From the NCBI RefSeq assembly GCF_002803085.1, contig NZ_NNBJ01000008.1, positions 183,645 through 247,644 of the forward strand: 64,000 bases of DNA. Direction: 5' to 3'. Origin of the DNA: Streptomyces sp. CB01201. Its GTDB lineage: Bacteria > Actinomycetota > Actinomycetes > Streptomycetales > Streptomycetaceae. Position numbers and translations under genes: made by a program. Shown one piece after another: positions 32,545 to 45,608 of this stretch. Numbering within the stretch: the first letter of the stretch is position 1; the number at the start of each line of letters is the position of its first letter. The notes under the pieces are model-generated. The model ran no database searches, was not told the DNA's origin, and saw only the letters and a program-made list of their open reading frames with translations.

Positions 32545-34086
32545 TCACACCTCCGCGCCCCGCACCTGCGACGACCGGCCGGCCTCGGCCTCGGCGGCCT
32601 TCGCCATGTTGCGGGCCATGCCGCCGAACACGATGGCGTGGAAGGGCGAGACGCTCCACCAGTAGGCGTGGCCGAGCAGTCCGCGCGGATGGAAGACGGC
32701 TCGCTGGCAGTAGTGACTGCGGCCGGGGCCCTTCTCCTCGACGCTCATCTCCAGCCAGGCCAGACCCGGCAGCCGCATCTCCGCGCGCAGCCGCAGCAGC
32801 CTGCCCCGCTCGATCTCCTCGACCCGCCAGAAGTCCAGCGAGTCCCCGACGATCAGCCGGTGGGCGTCCCGGCGGCCGCGCCGCAGGCCGACCCCGCCCA
32901 CCGCCCGGTCGAACCAGCCGCGCAGGGCCCAGGCCGCCGGGAAGGAGTACCAGCCGTTCTCGCCGCCGATCCCCTCCACCACGCGCCACAGCGCGTCCGC
33001 CGACGCCTCGACGTCACGCTCCCGTACGTCGGTGTAGAGGCTGCCGCCCGCCCAGTCGGGGTCGTTGGGCAGCGGGTCGCTGGGGGCTCCGGGCACCGAG
33101 GCGTTGGACCAGCGGGTGACGACCTCGGCGTCGCGGATCCTGCGCAGAGCCAGGGCCAGGGCCTCGTCGAAGCCGAGCGGGGTGCCGGGGCCGTCGGGCA
33201 CGTACCGCGCGATGTCGTGCTCGCCGCAGACCACCTCGTGGCGCAGGGATTCCGCGAGCGGGCGGGCGATGGCGGCCGGCACCGGAGTGATCAGACCGAT
33301 CCAGTGGCTGGAGAGCCTCGGGCTGAGCATGGGCACCGACAGGATCAGGCGGTGCGGCAGGCCCGCGACCCTCGCGTACCGCTCCATCATGTCGCGGTAC
33401 GACATGATGTCGGGCCCCGCGATGTCGAAGGTGCGGTTCACCTCCTCGGGCATCCGGGCGCCCCCGACCAGATAGCGCAGCACGTCGCGGATGGCGATGG
33501 GCTGGATGCGGGTGCCGACCCAGCTGGGGGTGACCATGACCGGAAGCCGCTCGGTCAGATAGCGCAGCATCTCGAAGGAGGCCGAGCCGGAGCCGATGAC
33601 GACGGCGGCGCGCAGCACGGTCGCGGGGACCGGGGCGTCCAGGAAGATCTGGCCGACCTCGGCCCGCGAGCGCAGGTGCGGCGACAGTTCGCGCACCGGT
33701 ACGCCGGTCGGGGTGAGCCCCCCGAGGTAGACGATCCGCCGCACCCCCGCGTCGGCGGCCGCGTCGGCGAAGAGGCGGGCGGCCTTGCGGTCGGTCTCCT
33801 CGAAGCCGGCTCCGGTGCCGAGGGCGTGCACCAGGTAGTACGCGACGTCGATGCCGCGCAGCGCCTGCGCCACGGAGGCGGCGTCGGTGACATCGCCGCG
33901 CATCACCTCGACCTGCCCCGCCCAGGGCTGATCGCGCAGCTTCTCGGGAGAGCGCGCCAGACAGCGCACCTGGTGGCCGGCTTCGAGCAGCTCGGGCACG
34001 AGCCGCCCGCCGATGTATCCGGTCGCCCCGGTCACCAGACAGCGCAGTGGCGCCCGGTCGTGCTGCGTCGCGTCTCCTGGAACCAC
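32545..34086 (-). CDS. SDR-type NAD(P)-binding protein fused to DUF2867
   Basis: About 513 residues. The N-terminal ~290 residues are an atypical short-chain dehydrogenase/NmrA-like fold: RCLVTGATGYIGGRLVPELL binds dinucleotide, DVAYYLVHALGTG and RKAARLFADAAADAGVRRIVYLGG follow. The C-terminal ~200 residues match DUF2867 (DALWRVVEGIGGENGWYSFP, RLLRLRAEMRLPGLAWLEMS, FGGMARNM). The protein resembles actinomycete homologues such as the M. tuberculosis NmrA-like/DUF2867 proteins. I chose GTG 34086 because GGGGAG lies 6 nt upstream; ATG 34128 is an in-frame alternative. It diverges from the photolyase gene, and the two may share light/stress control. Confidence 0.82.
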   Translation of the reverse strand: MVPGDATQHDRAPLRCLVTGATGYIGGRLVPELLEAGHQVRCLARSPEKLRDQPWAGQVEVMRGDVTDAASVAQALRGIDVAYYLVHALGTGAGFEETDRKAARLFADAAADAGVRRIVYLGGLTPTGVPVRELSPHLRSRAEVGQIFLDAPVPATVLRAAVVIGSGSASFEMLRYLTERLPVMVTPSWVGTRIQPIAIRDVLRYLVGGARMPEEVNRTFDIAGPDIMSYRDMMERYARVAGLPHRLILSVPMLSPRLSSHWIGLITPVPAAIARPLAESLRHEVVCGEHDIARYVPDGPGTPLGFDEALALALRRIRDAEVVTRWSNASVPGAPSDPLPNDPDWAGGSLYTDVRERDVEASADALWRVVEGIGGENGWYSFPAAWALRGWFDRAVGGVGLRRGRRDAHRLIVGDSLDFWRVEEIERGRLLRLRAEMRLPGLAWLEMSVEEKGPGRSHYCQRAVFHPRGLLGHAYWWSVSPFHAIVFGGMARNMAKAAEAEAGRSSQVRGAEV

Positions 34087-34380
34087 CGGGCGCTCCCCTT
34101 TTCTCGGTACGGGTCTTCTGTACGGCATTTCTCGTACGGGCTCCCCGTTGCCGATGATGCGGGGCCGGGCGCCTCGGCGCACGGCGGCCCGGCCGAGCGG
34201 CCACCCGCCGTCCCCAGCGGAACACCGGCCTCCAGATCGGACCAAGCCTGCGCCACGCCCACTCCGAATCACCCACGTGGTGGTCGACGTCCAGGAGGAT
34301 CGACCCTGCCGGCGCCGGTCCCCGCCGACACCGGCGCCGCCCGCCCCAGCCCGTGACGCATGCCCCGAGGAGTCGCCCCA

Positions 34381-35739
34381 GTGACGGTGTCCGTGGTCCT
34401 GTTCACTTCCGATCTGCGGTTGCACGACAATCCCGTCCTCTCCGCCGCCGTGCGCGGATCCGATCAGGTGGTCCCGCTGTTCGTGGCCGACGAAGGGGTG
34501 CGGGCCGCCGGGTTCGACGCCCCCAACCGGCGGGCCTTCCTGGCCGACTGCCTGGCCGACCTGGACGAGGGCCTGCGGTCGCGCGGCGGTCATCTGGTGG
34601 TCCGCGGCGGTGATGTCGTGAAAGAGGTCTGTGCCGTCGTGACGGCGGTGGGGGCGGACCACGTCCATGTCGCCAGCGGCGTGAGCGGGTACGCCGCGCG
34701 CCGCGAGGAGCGGCTGCGGGAGGCTCTCGAACCCATCGGCTGCGCCCTGTCGGTGCACGACGCGGTCGTGACCGCGCTCACGCCGGGCGATGTGGTTCCG
34801 GCGGACCGGGATCACTACACCGTGTTCACGCCGTACTTCCGGCGCTGGTCGCAGGCGGGCCTGCGCGACGTGGCGGCGACCCCGAGGAAGATCTCCGTGC
34901 CCAAGGTGGCCGCGGGCTCCCTGCCGCGGCGGGCCGCCGTGCAGGGGGTGTCGCCCGCGCTCGTGGCGGGCGGCGAGACGGCGGGCCGCAAACGGCTGCG
35001 GCAGTGGCTCTCGGGTCCGGTCGCCGGCTACGAGGACGGCCACGACGACCTCGCGGGCGACGTCACGTCCCGTCTCTCCCCCTTCATCCACTTCGGCGCG
35101 CTCTCCGCCGTCGAACTCGTCCGCCTCGCCCGGCGCGAGGACTCCCCCGGCGCCGATGCCTTCGTGCGGCAGCTGGCCTGGCGGGACTTCCACCACCAGG
35201 TGCTCGCGGCCCGTCCCGCCGCCGCGCACCAGGACTACCGGCCGCGCGGCGACCGGTGGCGCGACGACGAGGGGGAGATCGCCGCTTGGCGCGAGGGACG
35301 CACCGGATACCCGCTCGTGGACGCCGCGATGCGGCAGCTCGCGCACGAGGGGTGGATGCACAACCGGGGCCGGATGCTGGTGGCGAGCTTCCTCACCAAG
35401 ACCCTGTACGCCGACTGGCGCACCGGCGCCCGGCACTTCCTGGATCTGCTGGTGGACGGCGATGTCGCCAACAACCAGCTCAACTGGCAGTGGGTGGCCG
35501 GGACCGGCACCGACACCCGCCCCAACCGGGTCCTCAACCCGGTGATCCAGGGCAAGCGCTTCGACCCGGAGGGCGCCTACGTCAAGCGCTGGGTGCCCGA
35601 ACTCGGCGAGCTGGAGCGGAAGTTCGTGCACGAACCCTGGAAGCTCAAGGAGGCGGACCGGGCCGAGCTCGACTACCCGGAGCCCATCGTCGACCTCGCC
35701 GAGGGCCGCGCCCGCTTCGAGCGGGCCCGCGGGGCGTAA
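34381..35739 (+). CDS. phr: Deoxyribodipyrimidine photolyase (CPD photolyase)
   Basis: A 452-residue enzyme that splits UV-induced cyclobutane dimers with blue light. The N-terminal antenna domain starts VLFTSDLRLHDNPVLSAA. The FAD-binding helical domain has GVTSRLSPFIHFGALS-like DVTSRLSPFIHFGALSAVEL, FVRQLAWRDFHHQVL, TGYPLVDAAMRQLAHEGWMH, and NRGRMLVASFLTKTL. The segment NNQLNWQWVAGTGTDTRPNR contains residues of the active site and flavin pocket. GTG 34381 follows GAGGAG by 8 nt; the ATG at 34360 has no ribosome site. It diverges from the SDR-DUF2867 gene and is followed by a convergent phosphatase gene. Confidence 0.92.
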   Translation: MTVSVVLFTSDLRLHDNPVLSAAVRGSDQVVPLFVADEGVRAAGFDAPNRRAFLADCLADLDEGLRSRGGHLVVRGGDVVKEVCAVVTAVGADHVHVASGVSGYAARREERLREALEPIGCALSVHDAVVTALTPGDVVPADRDHYTVFTPYFRRWSQAGLRDVAATPRKISVPKVAAGSLPRRAAVQGVSPALVAGGETAGRKRLRQWLSGPVAGYEDGHDDLAGDVTSRLSPFIHFGALSAVELVRLARREDSPGADAFVRQLAWRDFHHQVLAARPAAAHQDYRPRGDRWRDDEGEIAAWREGRTGYPLVDAAMRQLAHEGWMHNRGRMLVASFLTKTLYADWRTGARHFLDLLVDGDVANNQLNWQWVAGTGTDTRPNRVLNPVIQGKRFDPEGAYVKRWVPELGELERKFVHEPWKLKEADRAELDYPEPIVDLAEGRARFERARGA

Positions 35740-35829
35740 CCCCCGCGACACCACCCACCTCACGAGAGTGACACAGGTCACACGCATGGGCCGGTGGGGC
35801 GGGGGCACTCGCTCTTCAAGCCCCCCTCA

Positions 35830-35906
35830 GGGCCAGGCGTCCCCCCGACCTGGCCCGGGCTTGCGGCCCCGCCATCCACTCCCCCCCCCCGGATGCGCGG
35901 GGCCGC
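35830..35906. terminator. Two hairpins, one with a C10 loop tract, between photolyase and phosphatase genes
   Basis: The first stem (8 bp) is 35830-35837 with 35849-35856. The second (10 bp, GCGGCCCCGC/GCGGGGCCGC) is 35863-35872 with 35897-35906. Its 24-nt loop contains ten consecutive C (35881-35890). They serve as the convergent termination region. Confidence 0.55.
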
Positions 35907-35983
35907 ACCATACGCGGCGCCGCCCGTGGCCGACCTTGCCGAAGAACGCGGTCGAGGGCGCCCACGGAGACGGCGGACCGCCG

Positions 35984-38428
35984 TCAGCGCACGGTGACTC
36001 CGATCAGACAGGTGTCGTCGTCGGTGTCCGCGTTCGTATAGCGCAGCAGATGGTCGAGCTGGTCCTCCAGGTGGCCCTCGCGCCCCAACTGGCGCGGTGC
36101 GCGGGCCACTTGGAGGAGGCTCTCCAGGGAATCCTGCACCGAGCGGTCGCGCCGCTCGATCAGTCCGTCCGTGTACATCAGCAGGGTGTCACCGGTCTCC
36201 AGTTGGGTGTCCCCCTCCTCGTACACGGCCTGGCCGACGGCGCCGAGCAGAATGCCGGAGACCTTGGGCAGTGCGGCCGCCTTGCCCCCGCGCAGCAGCA
36301 CGGGCGGCAGATGGCCGGCCCTGGCCCAGCGCAGCCGGCGGGAAGCGGGGTCGTACAGGCCGCAGACCGCGGTCGCCGTGACGTTGTCGGTCAGGTGGTG
36401 GGTGACGGTGTTGAGCCAGGCGAGCAGCTGGGCGGGCCCGGCGCCGGTGGTGGCCAGGCCCCGCAGCGCGTTGCGCAGCGCGACCATGCCGGTGGCCGCC
36501 TCGATGCCGTGACCCGCCACATCGCCGACGCACAGCAGTACTTGGCCGGAGGGCAGGGCCACGGCGTCGTACCAGTCGCCCCCGACCAGGTGGTCCTTCT
36601 CGGCGGGCCGGTAGCGGACGGCCACGCTCAGGTTGTGCAGGTCCACGGGCCCGTGGCTGGGCGGCATGATGGCGTGCTGCAAGCGGAGGGCGAGCCGGTT
36701 GCGTTCGGCCGTCTCCTGCTGGCTCTGGGCGAGTTGGTCCCGGGTGGCCGCGAGCGCGACCTCGGTCCAGTGCTGGGCCGACACGTCCTGGTAGGCGCCG
36801 CGCACCGAGGTGACCCGGGCGTTCTCGTCGAGCACGGGCTCGGCGACGACGCGGATGTGCCGGGCCACGCTGTCGGCGCGCTGGAGCCGGAAGGCGGTCG
36901 ACGCGGGGCGGTGGTGGTGGAGGAGCGAGCGCAGGAACCGGCCGATGGAATGGGCGTCGTCCGGGTGGACATGCGCGGCCAGTTGGTCGAGCGGGACCGG
37001 TTCGGCGGTGGGCGGCAGGCCGTGCAGATCGAAGAGGGTGTCGTTCCACACGATGTCGCCGGTGATCAGGTTCTCCTCGAACCCGCCGATCCGGCCGAGG
37101 CGTTGGGCATGCTGCAACAGCCTGGCGACCTTCGGCGTCCCGTCCTCCAGGCGCAGCACGACGAGGACGTGCGCGCCCTGGCGGCTGATGCTGACCTGGG
37201 CCTGGGTGGTGAGCGGAACGGTGTCGACCACGGCCGCGAGCCGCATGCGCTCGGCGCGGAAGGGCTCACCGGTGGCCAGAACGTGCTCGACCTTGTCGAA
37301 CAGGCCCCCGGGCTCGGCCACGAGCGGGTAGGCGTCCAGGAGGAGAGCGCCGGCGATCATGTTCCGCGGCCGGCCCGCGAAGTCGACGAAGCTGGTGTTG
37401 ACGTGCCGGATCACGAAGTCGGCGGGCGTGTCGGCCGTGTCCAGGAGCGGCTGAAGGACCAGACACGGGTCGTTGAGTCCGTCGGTGAGGTCGAGCAGTT
37501 CGGTCAGCCGGGGGTCGGCGGGCCGCTTCGACCGGGGATCGTGCTCGCCGAGCGGGTGGCTCTCCAGGGCGATCGCGCACAGTTCGGCGAGGACCTGTAC
37601 CTGCCGCTCGATGGACTGGGACTGCGCGGGCAGCGCTTCGGCCCAGCAGATTTCGAGCACGCCGACGATGCGGCCACCGGTACCGGCCGGGACCGCGATC
37701 CGGCCCCCGCTCAGCTCGCGTAGCCCGATGGACGGCAGCCCCGCCCCGGCGAGCGTGTCGTAACGCGTGGTGGCGCGGTTGTCGAGGGCTTGCCGGGCCG
37801 GGGTGGGAACGCCGGGCGGCACATGGCGCCAGCGCGCGGGTTCCTCGTCGCCGAACCCCGCACTGCCGGCCAGGGACAGGGACTGGTCGCCGTGGGCGGC
37901 CCAGATGGCGACGGCGACCGCGCCCAGGGGGGCCAGGGCGTGCTGGAGCATCGACTGCGCCACGGCCGGCGCGTCACCGGCGGCGAGCGCGCCCGCCTCG
38001 GCGCTGCGCAGCCGCAGGCCGACCGACGCCCTGGCCGGCTGACCGGCTTCGGCCACGAAACCCCGGGCCAGTTCGGCGATGTCGTCCCGGGTCGCCTGGT
38101 TGACCAGGTCGGCCGCCAACTCCAGCGTGGACAGGCCGGCTTGGGCGGCGAGACTCTCCAGTTGAGCCGCGGCCTCGACCGGACTGCACCTGAGCCGCTC
38201 GACGAGGATGCCGCTGGCCAGGTCGACCAGCGCGCGGCCCTCGGCCTCGGCCTGGGCGCGCTGGAGTTGGTCCCTCAGCCGGTAGACGGTGCCGGCGAGC
38301 CGGCCCACGGCGCCCGCGCCTTCGGACGTCGCCGGTCCACTGGTCAACCTCTGCTCCGGCAGCGGGAGTCCGGGATCCGGACGACCGTCGACGCTGTGCT
38401 CGTCCCCGGGTGCGTGGGAGGTGGACAC
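35984..38428 (-). CDS. ANTAR-GAF-PAS-PAS-PP2C (SpoIIE) multisensor phosphatase
   Basis: An 814-residue soluble protein. Residues ~40-110 are ANTAR-like (ALVDLASGILVERLRCSPVE, the RNA-binding three-helix module). Residues ~145-300 are GAF, ~315-430 PAS-like, and ~445-560 a second PAS (RIGGFEENLITGDIVWND). Residues ~580-812 form a SpoIIE PP2C phosphatase with metal ligands in VGGDWYDAVAL, CVGDVAGHGIEAATG, LMYTDGLIERR and DDDTCLIGV. It should dephosphorylate a STAS protein in a partner-switch cascade in response to a ligand or redox cue. An ANTAR domain on a PP2C protein adds possible RNA binding. It lies 48 bp downstream of the hybrid kinase gene on the same strand and is probably cotranscribed. 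Confidence 0.85.
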   Translation of the reverse strand: MSTSHAPGDEHSVDGRPDPGLPLPEQRLTSGPATSEGAGAVGRLAGTVYRLRDQLQRAQAEAEGRALVDLASGILVERLRCSPVEAAAQLESLAAQAGLSTLELAADLVNQATRDDIAELARGFVAEAGQPARASVGLRLRSAEAGALAAGDAPAVAQSMLQHALAPLGAVAVAIWAAHGDQSLSLAGSAGFGDEEPARWRHVPPGVPTPARQALDNRATTRYDTLAGAGLPSIGLRELSGGRIAVPAGTGGRIVGVLEICWAEALPAQSQSIERQVQVLAELCAIALESHPLGEHDPRSKRPADPRLTELLDLTDGLNDPCLVLQPLLDTADTPADFVIRHVNTSFVDFAGRPRNMIAGALLLDAYPLVAEPGGLFDKVEHVLATGEPFRAERMRLAAVVDTVPLTTQAQVSISRQGAHVLVVLRLEDGTPKVARLLQHAQRLGRIGGFEENLITGDIVWNDTLFDLHGLPPTAEPVPLDQLAAHVHPDDAHSIGRFLRSLLHHHRPASTAFRLQRADSVARHIRVVAEPVLDENARVTSVRGAYQDVSAQHWTEVALAATRDQLAQSQQETAERNRLALRLQHAIMPPSHGPVDLHNLSVAVRYRPAEKDHLVGGDWYDAVALPSGQVLLCVGDVAGHGIEAATGMVALRNALRGLATTGAGPAQLLAWLNTVTHHLTDNVTATAVCGLYDPASRRLRWARAGHLPPVLLRGGKAAALPKVSGILLGAVGQAVYEEGDTQLETGDTLLMYTDGLIERRDRSVQDSLESLLQVARAPRQLGREGHLEDQLDHLLRYTNADTDDDTCLIGVTVR

Positions 38429-38476
38429 GAGCTCGCTCCTTGGGAGTTGGACGGATCGGAAGGTGGTCGGACGGGG

Positions 38477-43057
<4,581 letters not shown>

Positions 43058-43310
43058 CGAACTTCGCCTCCGTCTTAACGCCAGGCCAACGGCCCGCCAT
43101 GGTCGCCCTCTTGATACGTGGCTGGCACATGGACCTCACGAGATCCACACCGGGCGCGCACGTACCGCCGAGGAGGTTATCCCACCGCTCGGACCCGCCG
43201 GGCCGGGCCGCCGAAACTGTCCTGACCTGGTGGACTCCGGGCACCGGCGGACCGGGGGAGCTAGGCTCAGCACCGTTCCCCTGCCGTGTCGCCGCCGAGA
43301 AGGAGGCCAT

Positions 43311-43460
43311 ATGTCGACATCCCATGGCCTCGCCGCGACGTCCTCCCGCGGCGGGTGCTCCGTCACCGTCTCCGCCCTGCCCGAGGTGGCGACGACGCGA
43401 CCCGGCGCGGCGCCGAGCCGGGCAGCCGGCCGGTGTGCCGCGGCGGAGGCACCCGTATGA
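43311..43460 (+). CDS. Small 49-residue protein translationally coupled to the RsbA-like gene
   Basis: ATG 43311 follows an excellent GAGAAGGAGG ribosome site. The frame (MSTSHGLAATSSRGGCSVTV, then ALPEVATTRPGAAPSRAAGR) ends at 43460, overlapping the ATG of the RsbA-like gene (ATGA at 43457). Composition is Ala/Ser/Thr/Pro-rich with no recognisable domain. It may be a leader peptide that sets translation of the next gene, or the remnant of a STAS gene, which often precedes rsbA-like genes. No family assigned. Confidence 0.55.
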   Translation: MSTSHGLAATSSRGGCSVTVSALPEVATTRPGAAPSRAAGRCAAAEAPV

Positions 43461-44404
43461 CCGGCACCATGTGTCCGGACGCGGCGGCCTTCGACCACCC
43501 CGCGCTCTTCTACCGGAACCTCGACGAGTACGTGCGCGGGACGGGCCGCTTCGTGCGGAGCGCGCTCGCGGCGGACGAGCCGGTGTTCGTCGCCGTCCCG
43601 GGGCCGCGTCTCGACGCCCTGCGCGAGGACCTCGGCATGGACGCCGCGGCCGTCGACTTCGCCGACATGACCGAACTGGGCCGCAACCCCGGCCGCATCC
43701 TCGCCGCCCTCCAGGGCTTCGCCGACCAGTACCCCGGCCGGGCCGCCCGGATCATAGGGGAGCCGATCTGGGCGGGCCGTTCGCCGGCCGAGATCCTGGA
43801 GGCGACCCGCCACGAGGCCCTGATCAACACCGCGTTCACCGACCGCACGGCCACCGTTCTGTGCCTGTACGACACCGCGACGCTGCCCTCGTCGGTGATG
43901 GACGACGCGAGACGCACCCATCCGACCCTCATCGAGGGCAGCCACGTCCGCTCCAGCCCCGCCTACGTCCCCGCCGAGGTCGTCTGCGCGGACTGCGACC
44001 CTCCGCTGCCCGAACCGGCCGCCGTCGACGTGGAGTTGGCGTATACGGGCGGCCGTCTCGGCGAGGTCCGTGAGCGAATCGACGCCTGGGTGCGGGGGAC
44101 CGGCCTGTCCCCCCTGCGCCGCGGGGACTTCGTCATCGCCGTCAACGAGGCCGCCGCCAATTCCGTCGCCCACGGCGGCGGAAGCGGCGGCCTGCGACTG
44201 TGGACCGCCGGGCAAGGTACCGCGGTGGCGGAGATCCGTGACGGCGGCCGGCTGACCGACCCGCTGGCCGGACGCCGGCGGCCCTCCCCGGCGTCCAGCG
44301 ACGGCGGGCGCGGCCTGTGGATGATCCACCAGCTGTGCGACCTCGTCGAGGTACGCGCCCACGACACGGGCCTCACCCTGCGGCTGCACATCTCGGCCGC
44401 CTGA
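43457..44404 (+). CDS. RsbA-like MEDS-domain ATP-binding anti-sigma regulator
   Basis: A 315-residue protein. The N-terminal ~170 residues are a MEDS sensing domain (FDHPALFYRNLDEYVRGTGR, VFVAVPGPRLDALREDL, RIIGEPIWAGRSPAEILEAT). The C-terminal ~120 residues form a HATPase_c_2 kinase: FVIAVNEAAANSVAHGGGSG (N box), EIRDGGRLTDPL, and SDGGRGLWMIHQLCDLVE. MEDS domains sense C1 compounds or other small molecules, and the ATPase half acts on sigma factors or STAS proteins. ATG 43457 has GGAGG at 43444-43448. It diverges from the hybrid kinase operon, so the two may share control. A C-terminal 13-bp repeat starts at its stop codon. Confidence 0.85.
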   Translation: MTGTMCPDAAAFDHPALFYRNLDEYVRGTGRFVRSALAADEPVFVAVPGPRLDALREDLGMDAAAVDFADMTELGRNPGRILAALQGFADQYPGRAARIIGEPIWAGRSPAEILEATRHEALINTAFTDRTATVLCLYDTATLPSSVMDDARRTHPTLIEGSHVRSSPAYVPAEVVCADCDPPLPEPAAVDVELAYTGGRLGEVRERIDAWVRGTGLSPLRRGDFVIAVNEAAANSVAHGGGSGGLRLWTAGQGTAVAEIRDGGRLTDPLAGRRRPSPASSDGGRGLWMIHQLCDLVEVRAHDTGLTLRLHISAA

Positions 44405-44465
44405 ACCCACTCCCTGAACCCACCCTCTGAACGCATTCCTGAACCCACCCTCTGAACCCACCCCC
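44402..44465 (+). repeat. Five tandem ~13-bp repeats (TGAACCCACCCTC) starting at the RsbA-like stop codon
   Basis: Units begin at 44402, 44415, 44428, 44440 and 44453; one is 12 bp and the others 13 bp. The first TGA is the stop of the RsbA-like gene, and each unit repeats a TGA. The array lies in a 270-bp gap otherwise without a clear gene. Confidence 0.85.
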
Positions 44466-44674
44466 GACCCCGCCGCCTCCCCCGGCACGTCCGCCCCGTG
44501 GGAATCTCCCGCCCGCCCCGCATCAAGGGGGCTTCCGGGGGCACCCTGTCGGCCACGGTGTACGCACTGTGACGACTCGAATGGACGCACCGCGGAAAGT
44601 GAGGAAGGTTGGTGGAACACCCCTTCCTCGATTCCTGCGGCAATCGCTTCACCGACCCGCTCAGCGAGGCCCCC

Positions 44675-45373
44675 ATGGCACGTTTGCTCAGCCCTGACGC
44701 GCCCCTGGCACGGTTCACCGCGGTGAACCGGCTCTGGCGCCTGCCCGGGGTCTACGCCCCGCAGCACGACACCCGGCTGCTCGCCGCGGCGCTGCGCCAC
44801 GAGGGCTCGCTGACCGGCCTGGACGTCCTCGACATCGGGACCGGCAGCGGCGCCCTCGCGCTGTACGCGGCGCACCTCGGCGCACACGTCACGGCTCTCG
44901 ACGTCTCGCGGCGGGCGGTGTGGAGCACCCGGATCAACGCCCGGCGCGCGGGCCTCCCGGTCACCGCCCGCCGGGGCCGTGTCGAGGATCTCGCCGGCCG
45001 CCGCTTCGACCTGATCCTCAGCAACCCGCCCTATGTGCCGGCCCCCCGCCGTCGGCCACCCACCGGCGGTGCCGCGCGGGCCTGGGACGCCGGCGTCGAC
45101 GGCCGTCATGTACTCGACCAGCTCGGCAGGGCCGCGCCCGCCCTCCTCGGACCGCACGGAGTGCTCCTCCTCGTGCACTCCGCCCTGAGCGGCACCGATG
45201 CGACGCTGGACATGCTGGAGGCGGCCGGTATGCGGACCAAGGTGGCCGACCGGGAGCTCATTCCCTACGGGCCGGTCCTGCGCTCGCGCCTCGGCTGGTT
45301 GCGCGCCCGGGGCCTGGTGGGCCCGGACGAGACGATGGAGGAGCTGGTGGTGATCCGTGCCGAACGCGTCTGA
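44675..45373 (+). CDS. HemK2/MTQ2-type SAM-dependent methyltransferase
   Basis: About 232 residues. A short N-terminal lead (RLWRLPGVYAPQHDTRLLAA) is followed by motif I DVLDIGTGSGALALYAA, the acidic loop VTALDVSRRAV, and the NPPY signature FDLILSNPPYVPAPRRR. NPPY enzymes methylate amide or amino nitrogen, here most like the HemK2/MTQ2 Gln-methylase branch; the substrate is unproven. ATG 44675 has GAGG 5 nt upstream; an in-frame TTG/GTG at 44609/44612 would add 21-22 residues but sits too close to its purine tract. The CDGSH gene starts inside its 3' end, so it heads a three-gene operon. Confidence 0.8.
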   Translation: MARLLSPDAPLARFTAVNRLWRLPGVYAPQHDTRLLAAALRHEGSLTGLDVLDIGTGSGALALYAAHLGAHVTALDVSRRAVWSTRINARRAGLPVTARRGRVEDLAGRRFDLILSNPPYVPAPRRRPPTGGAARAWDAGVDGRHVLDQLGRAAPALLGPHGVLLLVHSALSGTDATLDMLEAAGMRTKVADRELIPYGPVLRSRLGWLRARGLVGPDETMEELVVIRAERV

Positions 45374-45608
45374 ACAGCCCGACACCGCCGTCGCGGCACG
45401 GCGAGTCACCGTCGACCCCGAGGGACCCGTCCTGATCGAGGGCCCGGTCGAGGTGACGGCGGCCGACGGCACGGTGGCCCGCTCGGACCGCTTCGTCGTC
45501 GCCGTCTGCCTGTGCCGGCGCACCCGCACCCCGCCCTGGTGCGACACCAGCCACCGCCGCCGGGTCCGCCACCCCGGCACCACCGACGCCCGGGAGAGCA
45601 CCCCGTGA
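45357..45608 (+). CDS. CDGSH-type iron-sulfur protein
   Basis: An 83-residue protein. VVAVCLCRRTRTPPWCDTSH is a CDGSH [2Fe-2S] site with three Cys and one His (C-x-C ... C-D-x-S-H). These clusters are redox-active and labile and can be transferred. The N-terminal half is a small beta domain (GPVLIEGPVEVTAADGTVAR). The GTG start at 45357 lies 17 bp inside the methyltransferase gene, and its stop overlaps the next start (GTGA). The gene order with a haem-oxygenase-like protein suggests joint iron or redox chemistry. Confidence 0.88.
   Translation: MPNASEQPDTAVAARRVTVDPEGPVLIEGPVEVTAADGTVARSDRFVVAVCLCRRTRTPPWCDTSHRRRVRHPGTTDARESTP

Noticed and set aside
32545..35808. A 1087-codon minus-strand frame across the SDR-DUF2867 and photolyase genes
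   Set aside because: The upstream part is antisense to the photolyase; the SDR protein begins at 34086 (or 34128).
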